Source of the DNA: Lineus longissimus
Taxonomy: Eukaryota > Nemertea > Pilidiophora > Heteronemertea > Lineidae
DNA: 64,000 nucleotides
Assembly: GCF_910592395.1 (NCBI RefSeq)
Contig: NC_088323.1
Location: 3,162,001-3,226,000, forward strand
Reading direction: 5' to 3'
This document shows, piece after piece, positions 1 to 13,590 of the stretch. The translations under genes and the position numbers were made by a program. The notes under the pieces are model-generated. The model was given only the letters and a program-made list of their open reading frames with translations. It was not told the DNA's origin and did no database searches. Numbering within the stretch: the stretch's first letter is position 1; each line of letters begins with the position of its first letter.

Positions 1-1330
1 TACTATGAACGACGCTGTGCAATAAACGACGTATATTACAGCATAATTGCCGACACTATCTATCTCGTTGATCTGTCCCAAACGACACCGTAATCAACGC
101 TCTAGATTTTGTTGGCGAAAAACATCCCACGGGGACTCATCTAGATCTGTTGATATACAACTCACTATCGTAATACTCAGGAAAAGTAATGGTAGCTCTC
201 GTCCACGGTGTGATTTATACGACGAGACCACCGTTGAATATTCATAGGTTGGATCATCCAGACCTATCAATTAGACGCGTGTGTATTTTTAGCTATCAAG
301 TGCAGATTTGGAGATTCGAAATATATTTGATGTGGCGGTTCAAAATATACCAATATACTATTTTATGAAAACAAAAGTGTTGGTGAGGGCCACCTGGTGG
401 CTGCACTTCGTTGACAAACCAGACCATCATGGTTTCGTTTGATCGATCCGAGAAAGCTTTTCCGAATCCGGTGTCTAGTCTGTTCAATCCAACTGTCTCC
501 CGGTGCTTTTGTGTAGAAATCAAATCTATCATTTGAAATTGACAACCTATCCGCGGATCACAAAAGCGTCTGTTGCAAATGATTCACTTTATCATATATA
601 TGAGAAACTAATAGTCATGGTATACTTGTTGTATTCAGGTCGTGGCTTGATAAAATAAGACACCCATCGTTGGTGAGTTGGTCAGATATGGTTTCTTTCT
701 TTGAGTGTATTCGAAATAGCCTAACTTGTTGGTTTTCAAAGGGTTTGAATTTTGTTTCGAATTATTCAGCATCTGATATTGTCATTTTGGACGAATCCAA
801 TCATGGAACCCACCAGTCCTAAATTCGTCAATCATTAATGCTCACCTTGATTTATACCTATACGTTATTAATGACTCCTGCAGCATGACTAGTTATTTTT
901 CTCGCCCCAACAGTTAGCATACACGTCCCTTTGGGTCGGCCAATTTCCGTGTAAAGGTTTCCGGGACCTAACGACATTTGAGGGTTTGCCTTCTGACGCT
1001 TTCATTGCGTGACCCTAGTAATTGGTAGACGATGTAGCGCCGGGGGCAAGGTAATACGATATATGTCTATTCTATTCGGCTATTGTTGGTGAATCTCTTG
1101 GACCATTGTCACAGTGTATGTATTGACATACCCAGTACACTCTAAGAATTAAAATCAATTGCGCCTTTGAATGACCAAGGGGGGTTTTTCGTTAATAGGA
1201 ATATTCACACTGTAGCCATTTTTCGGTAAAAAGTAAAACCTTAATGGTTGTTGATACTTTAAACACGTTAGAGGGCTTTTCTATTCAAAGAAAAAAAATT
1301 CTAAGGCCGGAGTTTTATCGGATTCAAATC
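1..1330. other. Intergenic, no gene seen
   Basis: The left edge of the window holds only short ORFs (under about 80 codons) without recognisable domains or phase-matched splice chains. I see no gene or RNA gene here. Confidence 0.6.
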
Positions 1331-1466
1331 GTCATTTGTCATGTTTCACTTGTCACGCGTTAACTGAGTCAGGCTTAAAAAGTGACATCGTGAATCGTAT
1401 GTAGCCTGCACTTTGGAAATGACTCGTTCGTTCTTCATGTCACTCACACGTTACATGTGAAAACAT
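1331..1466 (-). repeat. Dispersed repeat family A, copy 1 (inverted)
   Basis: Read on the minus strand, this segment starts with TTTTCACATGTAACGTGT, contains GGCTACATACGATTCACGAT in its middle and ends with CGTGACAAGTGAAACATGAC. The same blocks occur in the same order at 6,858-7,045 and 10,593-10,782 on the plus strand. It is about 135 bp and non-coding, and is probably a MITE or SINE-like non-autonomous element. Its boundaries are approximate because terminal repeats and target duplications are not clear. Confidence 0.75.
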
Positions 1467-4400
1467 GAACTCGTTAATTGTGCAGGAGATGACTTGATCA
1501 GTGTTGTTCGTCTATGTTGCTTTATGTCAACCGGATTTTAGATATATGATCATCTGGTTTCTCAATTTTGTGTTAATACACAAGTATCTGCCAGAAGTAC
1601 ATGAAGGGCCAACGAGAGACTAATTACCAATCAGGTCAGAACACCTCCTTTTAACCTATGATCCAAGAGAATTGCTAATTCTACATTTCCTTTTCCCGAA
1701 CAAACGTGTCCAAAGGTAGGATCAAAGATGGAACCTTATGGCCAATTTATCGGTGGCCTCGGGAAAAGATTGAGAGTAAGAGAAAAGCTATGTGCATTTC
1801 CGTCCAAACTTTGAGGATTCTTCTAGCTATCCAGATGTAATTATGGGCACTGATTGGTCTCCGGTGTTGCAAACCACAGCTAGACATGACTTGACTCTTG
1901 CATCGTTCAGTAGCGATAAGATTCACCAATGCGTATTGGTGCATTGGTTTCAATATGAATACGTCCAAGACACCGACGACATCCAATATTTCCGGGCATT
2001 TAGCATCTGTCATCTTTATTTCATCTGGCTTTTTTCCGATGGCATAATGATATACAGGAGGTCAGTAGAGAGACAATTAAACCCGGCATGAAACCAGTCT
2101 TTCATTTCCGCCCACTCGCACGATGTTAATAGATGACCACCATATAATGTTATATGCCGTCATTGATAAGCGCGAAAAGGTTTTCTTTCCTCTGCTTTGA
2201 GGTATGTACACATTATCCTGATCAAGACAAATGATAGGTTGGGTATCTATTTGATCAATTTAGCAGATTGAAGTAATTTGCATTATTTATCAAAGGTCTG
2301 TCATCACTAGTATATTAAAAATCCATTTTCAAATTTTTCGCAAGTGTCTGCCTTTCTTACAACCCATCTTCCTCGTCTATACTACAACCCCACGCTATTC
2401 AATTAGCCTGCGGCACATTCAAAATTAGCTTACCCACCCTTCTTCCTGACTATTATTCGGTTTCCGATTAACTAGATTCGACCCTTGCCAGTGTCTTATC
2501 CCAGTGGGTAGCTTCTTATTCCTTCCGTAGTATGAATGAGGCGACGGCGGCAACCAATTGTAAGCTATTCCTAAAGGGCGTTTGAACACTGGCGCGAGGC
2601 TTCCATGTACGAGTAAGCACAAGAAAAGATGGAGACAGTCATGAAGGTCAATATGTCTAAACCGACAAAAAGCAGAAAACATGAAAAGACCGTTGCCAAC
2701 ACAAAAAGAAGACAGGTCCGCGAATACAAATATTCAGTTTGCTCACCAGTCTGTAAAAACGTAGAAGGACCCGAACTCTACCAACTGAAGAACACACTGA
2801 TTTCAGACTGCAACGAAGATCTCACCAAAACTGAATGTTGTTCACTCAACACTGCAGGTTGGAACGATAAAATGTCACTTTTTGCGTGGCACTTAAGCAA
2901 ATTCTAAAAACGGAATTGGACAAAATAGGACTATAAACATTAGATGGCCTGCAGTGCGTTTACCCATTAGCTATAATTTGCATCAAAGAAGTGACCATCA
3001 AATACTAGGATTGAAAAACCCCAGTCTTGTTCGAACTTTTTGGTGTCGAGATGAACATGAAAAGCAATAAAGAGCTTCTTTGCCATGCTTGGTGTGCACC
3101 AAAAGATCCACCGCACATCACTACTTAGCGAAAATTGGCACCAGAACTGATCAATTCTGAAAAACCGACCTGGTACGAGCGGTTCATTTGCCGAGAGTAT
3201 TTTTCGGGTAAACGGCTAAAGCCGGATAAGTAAGGAAGCAAACGCGAGGAAGCTCCTGATTAGATAGCAGGCGGGGTATCTTATCAAAGGTGGTGTTCGG
3301 TGTTTTAGTGGATTGGTGTGGCTTTGTAGTGGTCACGCAGCCGAGGAAGTGCTGGTTACAGTGGGTTGTTATAGTAACAGTAGCGTAGTCAATGGTATAA
3401 GATAGACCAGCAATATGCTGGTGAGATACATTAAAATGTCATTGCGCACCATTCATGTGGCACGGATTGGCTGTTTCGGTTCCTGACGATAAAGTTCAAA
3501 TTCAAGCTCCCGTTTTTGAACAAGCGAATCTGCCTTTGATTTGAAACAGGTCATTACAATGCAATTCGTCGATTAGACTGCTTGGCTAATTTAATTTCCG
3601 CAAGCATGCTTAAAGAAACAAAAATGAAAGCAACGTATACACCCGATGGCCTACTCCCAAAAGAACTAATTAAAAAGTAGCTATTTCGATGTAGTTTTAC
3701 ATACAGTAATCTAAAGGTCATTTACTTTGAAGCATTCGCTGTTTGATTCGAACAAGATCTCACTCAACGGAAACCCACCCATATGAAGGGGTGACGAGTG
3801 ATCATAAAGTAAACTGTCGCCCCTTTTAGTTTAAAAAAACAACTGCAAAATAACCAAAGGATGTACAGCCAGCGTCGACAAAAGTCTGCAAGCCCACCAA
3901 TAAAGATGTAGTCACACAATATCATGCTTTCCCGATTATACCAAATCTGGCAAGTTACTCCGCAAACTGATCAGACTCAACAGAAACGGCATCAGCCAGC
4001 CACGGTGTCACAATGATAAACACAGAGGCCAACAAGGCATCCAATTCTATCTTAGAAATATCAAGCTGTCAACCAAACAGGAAGTACAATTTCCATTTCT
4101 GCCTACCAACTTCCGGACCAAATCATGACGTCCAATAAATCAGACTAATCGGGCATCCTGCATATAAAAGAACGCTAGACCCGATCGACAAATTAGGTTT
4201 TCCTTCCGTAATTTGCCCAAAAGGAATCCTCCTATCCATGCAAACGTGCCCAAGATGAATTAGTCCTGGTCGTATGAACTGCAGAGTTGCTATATTGTTC
4301 CATAATCCGTATTTATGGTGGCAAACGAGGCGTTATTGTCTTCTCTGAGGACATCGGCCAGTCAGATCGATCATAAACAAGTCAAGTGCGCAATGGTTGT

Positions 4401-6857
4401 CCTGTGATCTTATGGCGTTCTTCGCTGATGTGGTTTGATGGGTTTTTGGGTCAGTGGCGATGCTGATGAGGTGAAGGATACTACAAGCCAATGCACATGT
4501 TTTCGTGAGTAATGGCTGCAATTGATGAAGTCCAGCGGCGCGGTCGTATGATTAAAATGATCCTATTCCAGCTTCCAGTTGTGAATTTCTTCTATAATAA
4601 CGACGTGTAGTCATACTAACCTACAACCGAATTGGTTGAATTTGCAACTGCAGCACCAGGTCAAAGTCAGTACAAGCTCTTTCATACTTGTATACTGTTC
4701 TTACTTTTACCACTTTGGGTAGGCATGTATGGAAAAGAGAGTGTCTGATATTCAGAGATATTAATCTTTCCTTTTGACATAAGACGCCGGGACAGACCCC
4801 GTATTTTTGTAGATAAGATGTCAAATATTTTTGTCCGTTCCGAGATTGATGAGACGAATGTTAAAGGACAAAACGTGTGTATCAGTTTATGACGGATGAT
4901 ATAAGCAGCCTCATGCCAAGCGAGGTTTTTCTGTAAGTTTCTAGACGCCTTTTCGCCTTGAGTGCTGTTAAATTCCTTGAAGGATGGGTTAGGGTAAGTT
5001 GGGGCGGAGGTCAAAATATTCATCAGAATAAACGAAGATAAGTTTATTAAGCAGTACTGCATGCTGATACGAGGGGGAGGGCGAATGAAATTTATCCGAT
5101 CAGCTTAATGCAGGTACGAAGAGAATAATAGATGGATATACATGGTATGCCCCCTCCGGACGCAGACAATTTTTTTGGTGAATAACGCCGTGGCCACACA
5201 GTCTGGGCTACACACCATGTTGCGTTATGTCTCTATGAACAGTACATACGTCTACTCCGCAAAGGAAAGAAAATACTTTTGGGGTGACAGGTTACCATTA
5301 ACATAAATGTACATAGACGACTTACTGGATTTTGTAGCCAGACAAATAATTATGGACAACAAGAACATATGTTTGAACGACCATAAACATGACATACGGC
5401 CTAGCCTTAAGAGAACCAAAGTGCGAGACAGATGGACTTGACATTATGAGCTGACGTGACTTGGGACATTGATCGCCACCAGAAATAGTTCAATGTGCCG
5501 GTACTTGCAGTGATAAGACTGCTTGTTCGTCTGGAAGGGATGTTTTGCCGCTAGTGTCAATTCCAAGTCGATTTGCAGTACTCGGAAAAAAGCAATTTAC
5601 TTCTCGGTGTCTTTAATTTCTCTCTCTTACATCAAACGTCTTGGGTGTGTCGGAAATTAGAGTATATAGCGTAAGCCTTATCATTTTCCTGATGATCCTA
5701 AATCACTTCCTAATGATTTGTTATGACTAAAGGCCTGTCAAATTCAACTTGGCCACAAACCCCAGATTTCCAAATCCATCGCCAGCAAAGATCGATTTGC
5801 AGGTCCTTCATACAAAAGAAAGAACTATTCTTGGCATTTTACCATATTTTTCAAATTTGAGTTGTGTTTCTGTCAGACTGGCATGACAGCTAACAGATTA
5901 TATCATAAGGCAGACCGCTTTCACACGTGTTCAATCAACTTTCCAGACTGTTATCACAGCTTAACTATTCAAATAAAATATAAGTTATTCTCTGAGGGGC
6001 CCTTCCATCATCGCAGCCATCAAATATGGCTCAGCGGGCCATTTTGTTATAACAGATTTAGTCTTTTCTAACAAGTGGTGAAGGCTCTATCATCATGCTA
6101 AGAATTTATATACTTATCCGCTACCAGCATGGCGGGTTTTGCAAACGGTGGAACTAATAGATAACGGGTTTCGTTTTCTGAGCTGGCTATCCTCACCTAT
6201 TAACATTTCCACTTGACTTCTGTGGAACATCCTGTGGTATACGACGCCCGTATACCTTGGTCATCGTCCAGTGATTGTAACCTTATATGAAATTCAAAGG
6301 AGATATCTTTAATAATGATGTACGCCATTATAGAATAGGTATGATCTTTGCCGCTAGCTGACCTCTCCTCCTCTCAATTATTGGCCAAAATAAAGCTGCT
6401 TCGATCCTCCAGCCAGCCGCTCACCAATCACCTTCTCTATCCAATAGACACTTAACGACTATTTTATTCAACTTGCCTAAATGGTACAATCTTCCACTAA
6501 GCACGAAGCATCACCATTGGAGTAGACCCGTGTTAAGCTGGCGGGCTAATCACTATCATCTATTAATTCGCTAATAAATCAGTGTTTCTAGCCGTCTGCG
6601 CGGTAGGTATGGAACTTCATCTCTTCCAAGGTCGTTGGCTTGTTCGGTACAAAATGGGCCACCACAGCGAGAACATCGGTATAAATATATAACAAGGAGG
6701 ATTTGGTAGAGTAGTGAAACAGTCAATGGTTCGGAGTTTATCACATCGGATTTGAATAATGTTCGATAACTTATTTAAAAGAAAACTTGTAGACAGGGGT
6801 TGAAAATACTCCCTTCAATATCCCGACCTACATGTAAGGCTTAGATAATATAGAGTC
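1467..6857. other. Intergenic, no gene seen
   Basis: About 5.4 kb with scattered short ORFs. The longest is about 126 codons on the minus strand at 4,682-5,062. It has no recognisable domain and no splice-linked partner. No RNA gene or structured repeat was recognised. Confidence 0.55.
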
Positions 6858-7045
6858 TACGTTTTCACATGTAACGTGTCACAGTTCACTTTTCATGCGT
6901 GACATGAATATTAACTAAAGAATGGGCTACATACGATTCACGATGTCACTTTTCACCCTCATGTCGTGTTTTCTATCATAAGTGAGTAACCAATGACAAG
7001 TGAAACATGACAAGTGACAACGCGATTCCTATGTAAACCCAGCCT
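6858..7045 (+). repeat. Dispersed repeat family A, copy 2
   Basis: This is the plus-strand copy of the family seen inverted at 1,331-1,466 and again at 10,593. It begins TACGTTTTCACATGTAACG, shares the internal block CATACGATTCACGATGTCAC, and ends with AACATGACAAGTGACAACG-like sequence. It is the longest of the three copies. No coding capacity is seen. Confidence 0.8.
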
Positions 7046-9631
7046 AAGAGGATATCCTTAATCGTCAGCGAATTGTGTTGTCAGCCGTTGCTGACATTAA
7101 TGGACCGATACAGTGGTGTTCGGGATAAGTTGAGGCCACTGTATTATTTACGTAAACGTTAAAAGCCCCCAAAGAGGTGCACCGTGTTCATACCTTGCGA
7201 AAAAATTCAAACGCTTGATCCAACCTTTTTTCTTTATAAAAGGGCAAAGTTGGAAATATGGCGCGTTCTGAACACGGACACGTTATACTCTTCCTTATAA
7301 TGCAACCATAGTGTCAAATGTTGCTTAATAGAATTAGTTACTGCAGCTTAAAAGGTCATCGAAAAAAGTACAAGCCTCTCAATCCCCAGGGAACAATCAT
7401 ACAAAGACGATGTTCTTTTGTTGGTGGTGTCGTTTATTCCTCATTCCCTGCTTTGATGTTCTTTGAGAGGCGGTTGATGCCCTACCAAACGTTTGATATG
7501 ATAGAGTAGATGTTTCTGTCCTCTAGGACACACAATAATAACACATTGATGTTTTTACATTTTGTCCGGTGATGAAATTCAAGGTTGATTGCGGTATTTC
7601 TTGATTACTTTCGTTGTAAAATCTTTCTTAAATATCGTGCAACATTACTTCTACACCAAACGGAATACGACCGTAAGCTTGTGCCATAGAATCGTATAAG
7701 AATCTATTGGGATACGACCCACGATTATCTGTATATACTGAGATTGTCGAGGGGCGTGTTTTGAACAGGCCAGGTCTATGTTTCGTCTCATTAATAATAC
7801 TAGATATGCTACTGGCAAAGTCGCATAGACATTCGTGATCGCTATACATGACTAAAGCATTAAGCAATACATGGCTGAGCACTGCCAGTCTATCGAATAC
7901 TATGCTAGTGCGTGTATCCTCGATAATTCCCTCGATCATGTCCTATCAATGACCGATGCCAAATGGGAGGAAGTCACCAGAAGGGTCCTTGATGGCCATT
8001 GGGTGTGTTAGAGTAACGAGAAAGGCCGCATGGGATGGCACTGATTATTGGCAGAACGGGGGAAATTTGTTATACGTGTAGTATTTGTATCGATATGAAG
8101 TACAAATCGGTGCCTTCCAATCCCCTCAAATCATCGTCTGAAGAATATCTGCGGTCACTAACGCTCGCATGCCAGAAGCTAGATTTGATGAAGTGAATTG
8201 ATACATCGGCAAGGATATCAAAGGATCTCCTTGACACGCTGGAGGGCACTTCGTTAGTGCAATCGTGTGGCAATGATCTGGTGGTATCTCTTGGGGACCG
8301 GCTATCGGGCCAGGGTTGTACTTAGGGCGATAGATGTAGACATACATATGCTCTAATGTCTATGGTTCTCCATGGAGATTCTAGCGGGTGCATTCTTAGA
8401 GGCAAGAGTGTCCGCTGAATCATTTATGCCTGCAGGCTAGTGCCGATTCTCAAGTGGAAAAGGCGGCGTATGTCCGTTTTGTGGTCGTAAGGTCGCGGGG
8501 TTTGTGTTCCATAGTCGACCAGTGCCATTCGGCACTTTCAACTGATATAAATGTATAATCTATAGCCATTATTAGACAAATCTTGGATGCTCAATTTGTT
8601 ATCAAAAAGTTGCACTGAACCGTATCGTATATTGCACGGCTACAAATCCATTGCCTTACCGGATTGACAAGTTATCCTACGCACTTTGAAGTCAACGTGT
8701 TTCGTTCAGTACATAACTCAATCGATCTCCCAATGATTAACTATATCAAGAATAGTACTGAACATTACTTTGACATTAATGTACTGTTTAGTGAAGTAAG
8801 AAACTCGTCTGCATCCTGAAATTATCCAATGTACTCATTACCAAGCATCCAATTCCTTATAATGAGATAATAAATCCGCACATTGCTCAAAATAAGTGCT
8901 TATTGTCCTGATTCTGATCGATATGGCGATTGTTTTGAAGAGTTATGATTCGAATGGTCTGTGTGGTCGTTGTTTTTGCTGAAAAGACAGAGCGTTTATT
9001 TGTCTTTGCAAGTTTAGTCCTATCGATCGCCATGAAAGCTGCATCGTGGGACCGATGATAGAAATTTGCCCTGTCAACCCTTTTGAAGAGACAGTAGAAC
9101 AAAGGGAATTTAGACCTGGGTGTGAGCGGGCTTTAATTAAAGACAATATACTGCGTATTGGGCGTGCCCTGATTCTTTCAACTGTGAGGTTAGGGGCAAA
9201 ATATCGAAGTGGATACCATTTTCTGCAAATATGACCACATCAGTAGGGTATTCAGAATGAAAATCACATTTCTTTTGAAGATACGTCCAAATGGTACCAA
9301 ATACGCCAGAGATTATTCGAAAATAGTGCCATATGAAAATAAACGCCGATGGGGAAGAGCGTACATGTAGCAGCTACATAACAAAATCAATGCATTGTAC
9401 ACCAGTTCAAATGCAACCCACGCCTATTAACGCAGGATATCTGTATCATCTCTTGTTTTCTATGTTTGCATTATCTAGCCAGTGAGAAACAGATTGCCTT
9501 CCCCACGGGTTGCAATCTAAGCTACATTATAAAGATCACGTTGGATCTGGTCTAACAAATAGGCTTCTATTTTTGACACCAATACAAACATGACGAAGAA
9601 TCAAGATATTTTTTTATTCGCGGCTAGAAAG
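7046..9631. other. Intergenic, no gene seen
   Basis: Contains only short ORFs, including 103 codons on the minus strand at 7,628-7,939. None shows a family signature or fits into an exon chain. No repeat was noticed. Confidence 0.5.
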
Positions 9632-9768
9632 GCGTTTTGGAGTGTTTCCGTTCGTGAGTGCTTCCGCTCATTGTTTGGGTTCGCTGAAAGATTGACACGT
9701 GTTTCTGTGTTATTGTTCGGAAACGCTGAATTATGGGGAGAACCACGGATGTTGCTCCACCGCCACCA
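9632..9768 (+). repeat. Dispersed repeat family B, copy 1
   Basis: This segment carries the ordered blocks GAGTGTTTCCGTT, ATTGTTTGGG, GATTGACA, TTTCTGTGT, GGAAACGCTGA and CACGGATGTTGC. The same order recurs at 45,013-45,185 with TTTGAGTGTTTCTG, ATTGTTTGGGAACGC, AGATTGACA, TTTCTGTGT, GGAAACACTGA and CACAGATGTTAC. The two copies are diverged but collinear, so this is a short non-coding interspersed repeat. Boundaries are approximate. Confidence 0.7.
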
Positions 9769-10592
9769 ATTGCAAATGTCTATCCAATCATACGTTCAGT
9801 GGTGTCACATGAAACAATGCAGCCGTTACAAATACAAATCTCAAGAACGCGACATGTACAGTCCGGTTACGCCAATATTGTCACCCTTGATATATCGATA
9901 GGCCTTCTTTGGTTTCAATATTGTATTGTCATATGGATATGGTGACAAGAAGATAGCTTTGAACCATTCTGCGCTTCTCAACCTCCCTACCGAACAGAGA
10001 TGTTCAACAATCTTATTATAATCTGGGCTTCCGTTATCAAGGGACAACAGAGAGCGGATTTCCTCTCCCAAGAGCGACATTAGCTCTGATCTCCCTGTAT
10101 CCTCCTTGGTAAATAGATTTCTATTTTTATCTCAATTCCCTGAGGAGGCGGCAACACAACAGATTAACATTTGAGTTTAGATGAGTTTTGCTCTTATTGT
10201 AAATCTAGTTCATCTTCTTTAAAAGTCTAACTTTACCATGAAGAAATTTAACAAAACCGATAACTTTCATAATCTTTCATCCAAAAGAGTCTAAATTTCA
10301 TGTCGAGCCGCGCTTATAAAGAAAACATGTATCACCTGTAAATTCATTTAGAAGTTTTCCTCTCCTTTTTAAAACCATTCAGAAAGATTAAAACACTATA
10401 CCTTTAAACAAGGTATTGCTTTTAGAGTAACTCATCATCACCAACGAAACAGAAACAAATTTTTTTGTTACCTTCTTCTCAGACGCCGGAAGAAAGACAT
10501 ACTATGCCGAGTGTTGTTCCTGAATTAGAGTCATCAAGTTGGAACGTTAATGTCAGAAGTCGTGTAAGGCTACGATTACATAGAGCTACATG
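9769..10592. other. Intergenic, no gene seen
   Basis: Short AT-rich stretch between two interspersed repeats. I see no gene or structured element. Confidence 0.55.
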
Positions 10593-10782
10593 TACGTTTT
10601 CACATGTAACGTGTCACAGTCCACTTTTCATGCGTGACATGAAAAACGAATTATTTCCAAAGAGCGGGCTCCATACGATTCACGAGGTCAGTCACTTTTA
10701 CCCTCAAGTCGAGTTTTCAAGCCTAATTCAGTTTACTCGTGACGAGTGAATCACGACAAGCGACAACATGAACCCTATATAC
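10593..10782 (+). repeat. Dispersed repeat family A, copy 3
   Basis: Third copy of family A, in the same orientation as the copy at 6,858. It starts TACGTTTTCACATGTAACG and contains GGGCTCCATACGATTCACGA. Its last part, CGACAAGCGACAACATG, matches the end of copy 2. It is more diverged in the 3' half. Confidence 0.78.
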
Positions 10783-13470
10783 TCCATGTAGTGCATTGCA
10801 GTCACACTGCATATCGCCCAACATTCGCAAATTTTATTTTCGCGATTGTATTAAAATCCGCCTGACAGTAACCATCGTAACTCGAAGTTGTAACCGTGCG
10901 ATCGTCGTCCCGTGTAATAGCAAATGTGATCCCTCGGAAATTAAACACAAAGAGATGATAATCTCATTTAAGACACTTTCTCAAATTTCTATGATTAATG
11001 ATAGCCAAGAGTGTGAGCAAAAAGAAGGACGGGGTTTTATTTCATATGGGAATTACCTTGGAGCACGAAACTTAAAAGTTGCCGCACTTGCCACCGACAA
11101 AAATAATGATCAATCTTTGGAAAAGACACTCTAATGCTGATCGAAAGTTCACATTTTCCTTCAGGTCATTAGATCTCCAAGGGGTTATAAATCAAAATGG
11201 AACATTACTACTGATGCCATAATGATCATGAATAGTGATGTATTGCTTCAAGTTAGTTTTTGTTGGGGGGGGGGGGGGGGTCGGATCATTGTGTATCGAA
11301 ATCTACGACAATTTTTTTATTTCTGAATTGTATATGGAGAGGTGGCCCGTGTTGTGGGTTCAATAAACGCAGTCTGGTATCTCTTCATCTCTTGTGGACA
11401 GCAAAAAAAGTTCTTCAGGCAGAGCTGTTTTGCAGTAGCAGTAAGCTGAAACAAAATTGGGAAATGCGTCGAACACATGACATTTGAGCATGCATGTAAC
11501 ATTTCCTCCAGACATCTAAGAACACTGTATTTCAATCCACTGAGTTTTCTCGATCACACTGCTTTGCGTATAAACACTACGGATTTTAACCTCTGCAGCT
11601 AAAATGTGATTACTTGAGTGACACGTATCTCGTTATGAGCTTAACTTTATTTTACGTTTAATCTTCTTTCGATTAGAGCAACTCTTGCGATGAATCTCTC
11701 AAAGTGTTAGGGAGGTTGAGATGGGTTGATGTACGTGATTTTTCAACATATTCTGATCAATTTCGAGGTTATGCCACTTAAACGGGTTCTTGGCATTTTT
11801 TCGGAATTTCCTTGGAACGGAATCTTGATGTTACGAAAAACTGCTTGCTGATGCATGTTTTAAACGGTGGACAATGAGATAAATGCCTAGTCGATAGCCA
11901 GTTCTTGCTCTCTTACAAGATGCGTCTAGTGAGCACTAATGCTGTAACAAACAAATTATATGACATAAGGTAGGCTATGAATGGGAAGAACGATAGTCAT
12001 AGAATTATTCCCATCACTAATCACACACCGAGCCTACCGGACATATGGGCGAACCTCTCTCAGACAAATTTAATTCCTTTAATATTGATTTCAAAGTATG
12101 GGCACCTTATCGAAACAGCTTCTCCGTTCGGTAAGCAACAAAGCATCGTCAATTTAATAAAAAAAATTATAAATATTGGTGGTATGTCAATAGTCATAGA
12201 GTTTTATGTTTGGTATGACCCCCAGACCATGATAAAAATAGAGAAAAACTTTATCTCGTTAGTAATTACTGTAACGAGATTCGGCATTGTCATCACGCGG
12301 CGCGTGTCGTATGAATCTTCGATCTTGGATAGTGGAGCTTAGGATATTGGGTTGGAGTGCTGATTTATTTTGGCACCCTATTGACATTCTCTACCTTTGA
12401 TATTTAGTTAAACTCCATCTCCTCACCGGTGGAGGTCCATAATGACATCAGGTGCCAGAAAATATCACAAGTTATCGTCGGCGTGAACCCCTATACAGGC
12501 TATGCCAGTTGACAATGCGGGCACGTCGCTACACGACTAGATGACATTTTGGACCTCCTCTGATCTCATTACACACTTGAAAAAAACGGAGTCTATATCA
12601 TTCGATACTGATTGATGTGCTTCCTGTCAGCATAGAAAGAGAAGGGAATAATCTCCTTTATGACAGAAATAGACACGGGGCAGATAACATGAGTGACGAA
12701 ATGTCAGGAGGTAATGCCGAGGAGACAAGAGCATGCAGCCAACAAAAGAATACCAATAGTTTTCTCCCCAAAAGACCAACAGGGTAGTGGTACATCATAG
12801 TACTGAAGGCCGACTGTGGACTTTATAAACGTATATCATTTTTTTCTTCTGCTCCTGCTAATTGTCAACCCACTCCCAATATTCATTAAACACGATGTGT
12901 TTATTAGAAATAATCCCTATAAATGTGTCTCTCTTATAACAGCTGGGAATAATTGCGTGAAAGCACAATTTGAGAGATTTCACTTAAATTATATCTTATT
13001 CAAGAACGAGAATTCCAAAGTGTACTCTAATAACTCTTAACAGAACAAAAGTGGAATTGAACGAAAAGAAAAATGGGAGGAAATTGAAACTAAAATGCAG
13101 CAGGTGTGATTTGAAAAAAAAAATTGTAGAAATCTAATCAATTAATTAGTCAGTAGCAAGCCTTGATTAAACTGGGGTGTTAAACTCTTGCAGGTTGATT
13201 AAAGTAGACAAGTGCCGTGTAATATCCTGCACTTCTTTTTCTTAGATTTACGAAATACGATACGAAAGAGCTGTCTTAATGTATGGCTGTATTCCACTTA
13301 CTCTTCTCGAACAGAGAACGATGTTCTTCGACGAGTCCTACAGCCCCAGGAACACTTGTAAAAACAAGTAGGGGTTTGACAGAAAAGTATACTTCTCAGC
13401 CATAATAGTGTCATTGTCCCAATGATAGCAAGCCCTATCTTACAAGTCAACGAAACTGTTGGGTAGATAT
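10783..13470. other. Intergenic; includes a G16 tract
   Basis: No credible gene. A run of 16 G residues lies at 11,265-11,280. A 121-codon plus-strand ORF at 11,977-12,342 has no recognised domain, no initiation context of note and no splice partner, so I treat it as chance. Confidence 0.5.
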
Positions 13471-13590
13471 TGGGTGATATGAATAAAGAGTAGTAAATGC
13501 TTTTATCTAAAACTCCATGTACATTTACACTTGGCCTTTCTATACAAAATTGAAGTAAAAGCATTTGCTAGCCTTTATTCATATCACCCA
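13471..13590. mobile_element. Short inverted-repeat element (MITE-like)
   Basis: A 120-bp element bounded by near-perfect terminal inverted repeats. The left end reads TGGGTGATATGAATAAAG and the right end reads CTTTATTCATATCACCCA. The inverted arms extend inward about 35 bp, through AAATGCTTTTA on the left and TAAAAGCATTT on the right, so the whole unit can fold as one hairpin. It has no coding capacity, as expected of a non-autonomous DNA transposon. The flanking bases do not show an unambiguous target duplication. Confidence 0.85.

Noticed and set aside
4682-5062. 126-codon minus-strand ORF
   Set aside because: No family resemblance, and no neighbouring exons or signals.
7628-7939. 103-codon minus-strand ORF ending FGVEVMLHDI
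   Set aside because: Looks mildly protein-like near its end but I could not link it to any family or to a phase-matched exon.
11977-12342. 121-codon plus-strand ORF
   Set aside because: No recognisable domain, unremarkable composition, no splice partner; consistent with chance in AT-rich DNA.
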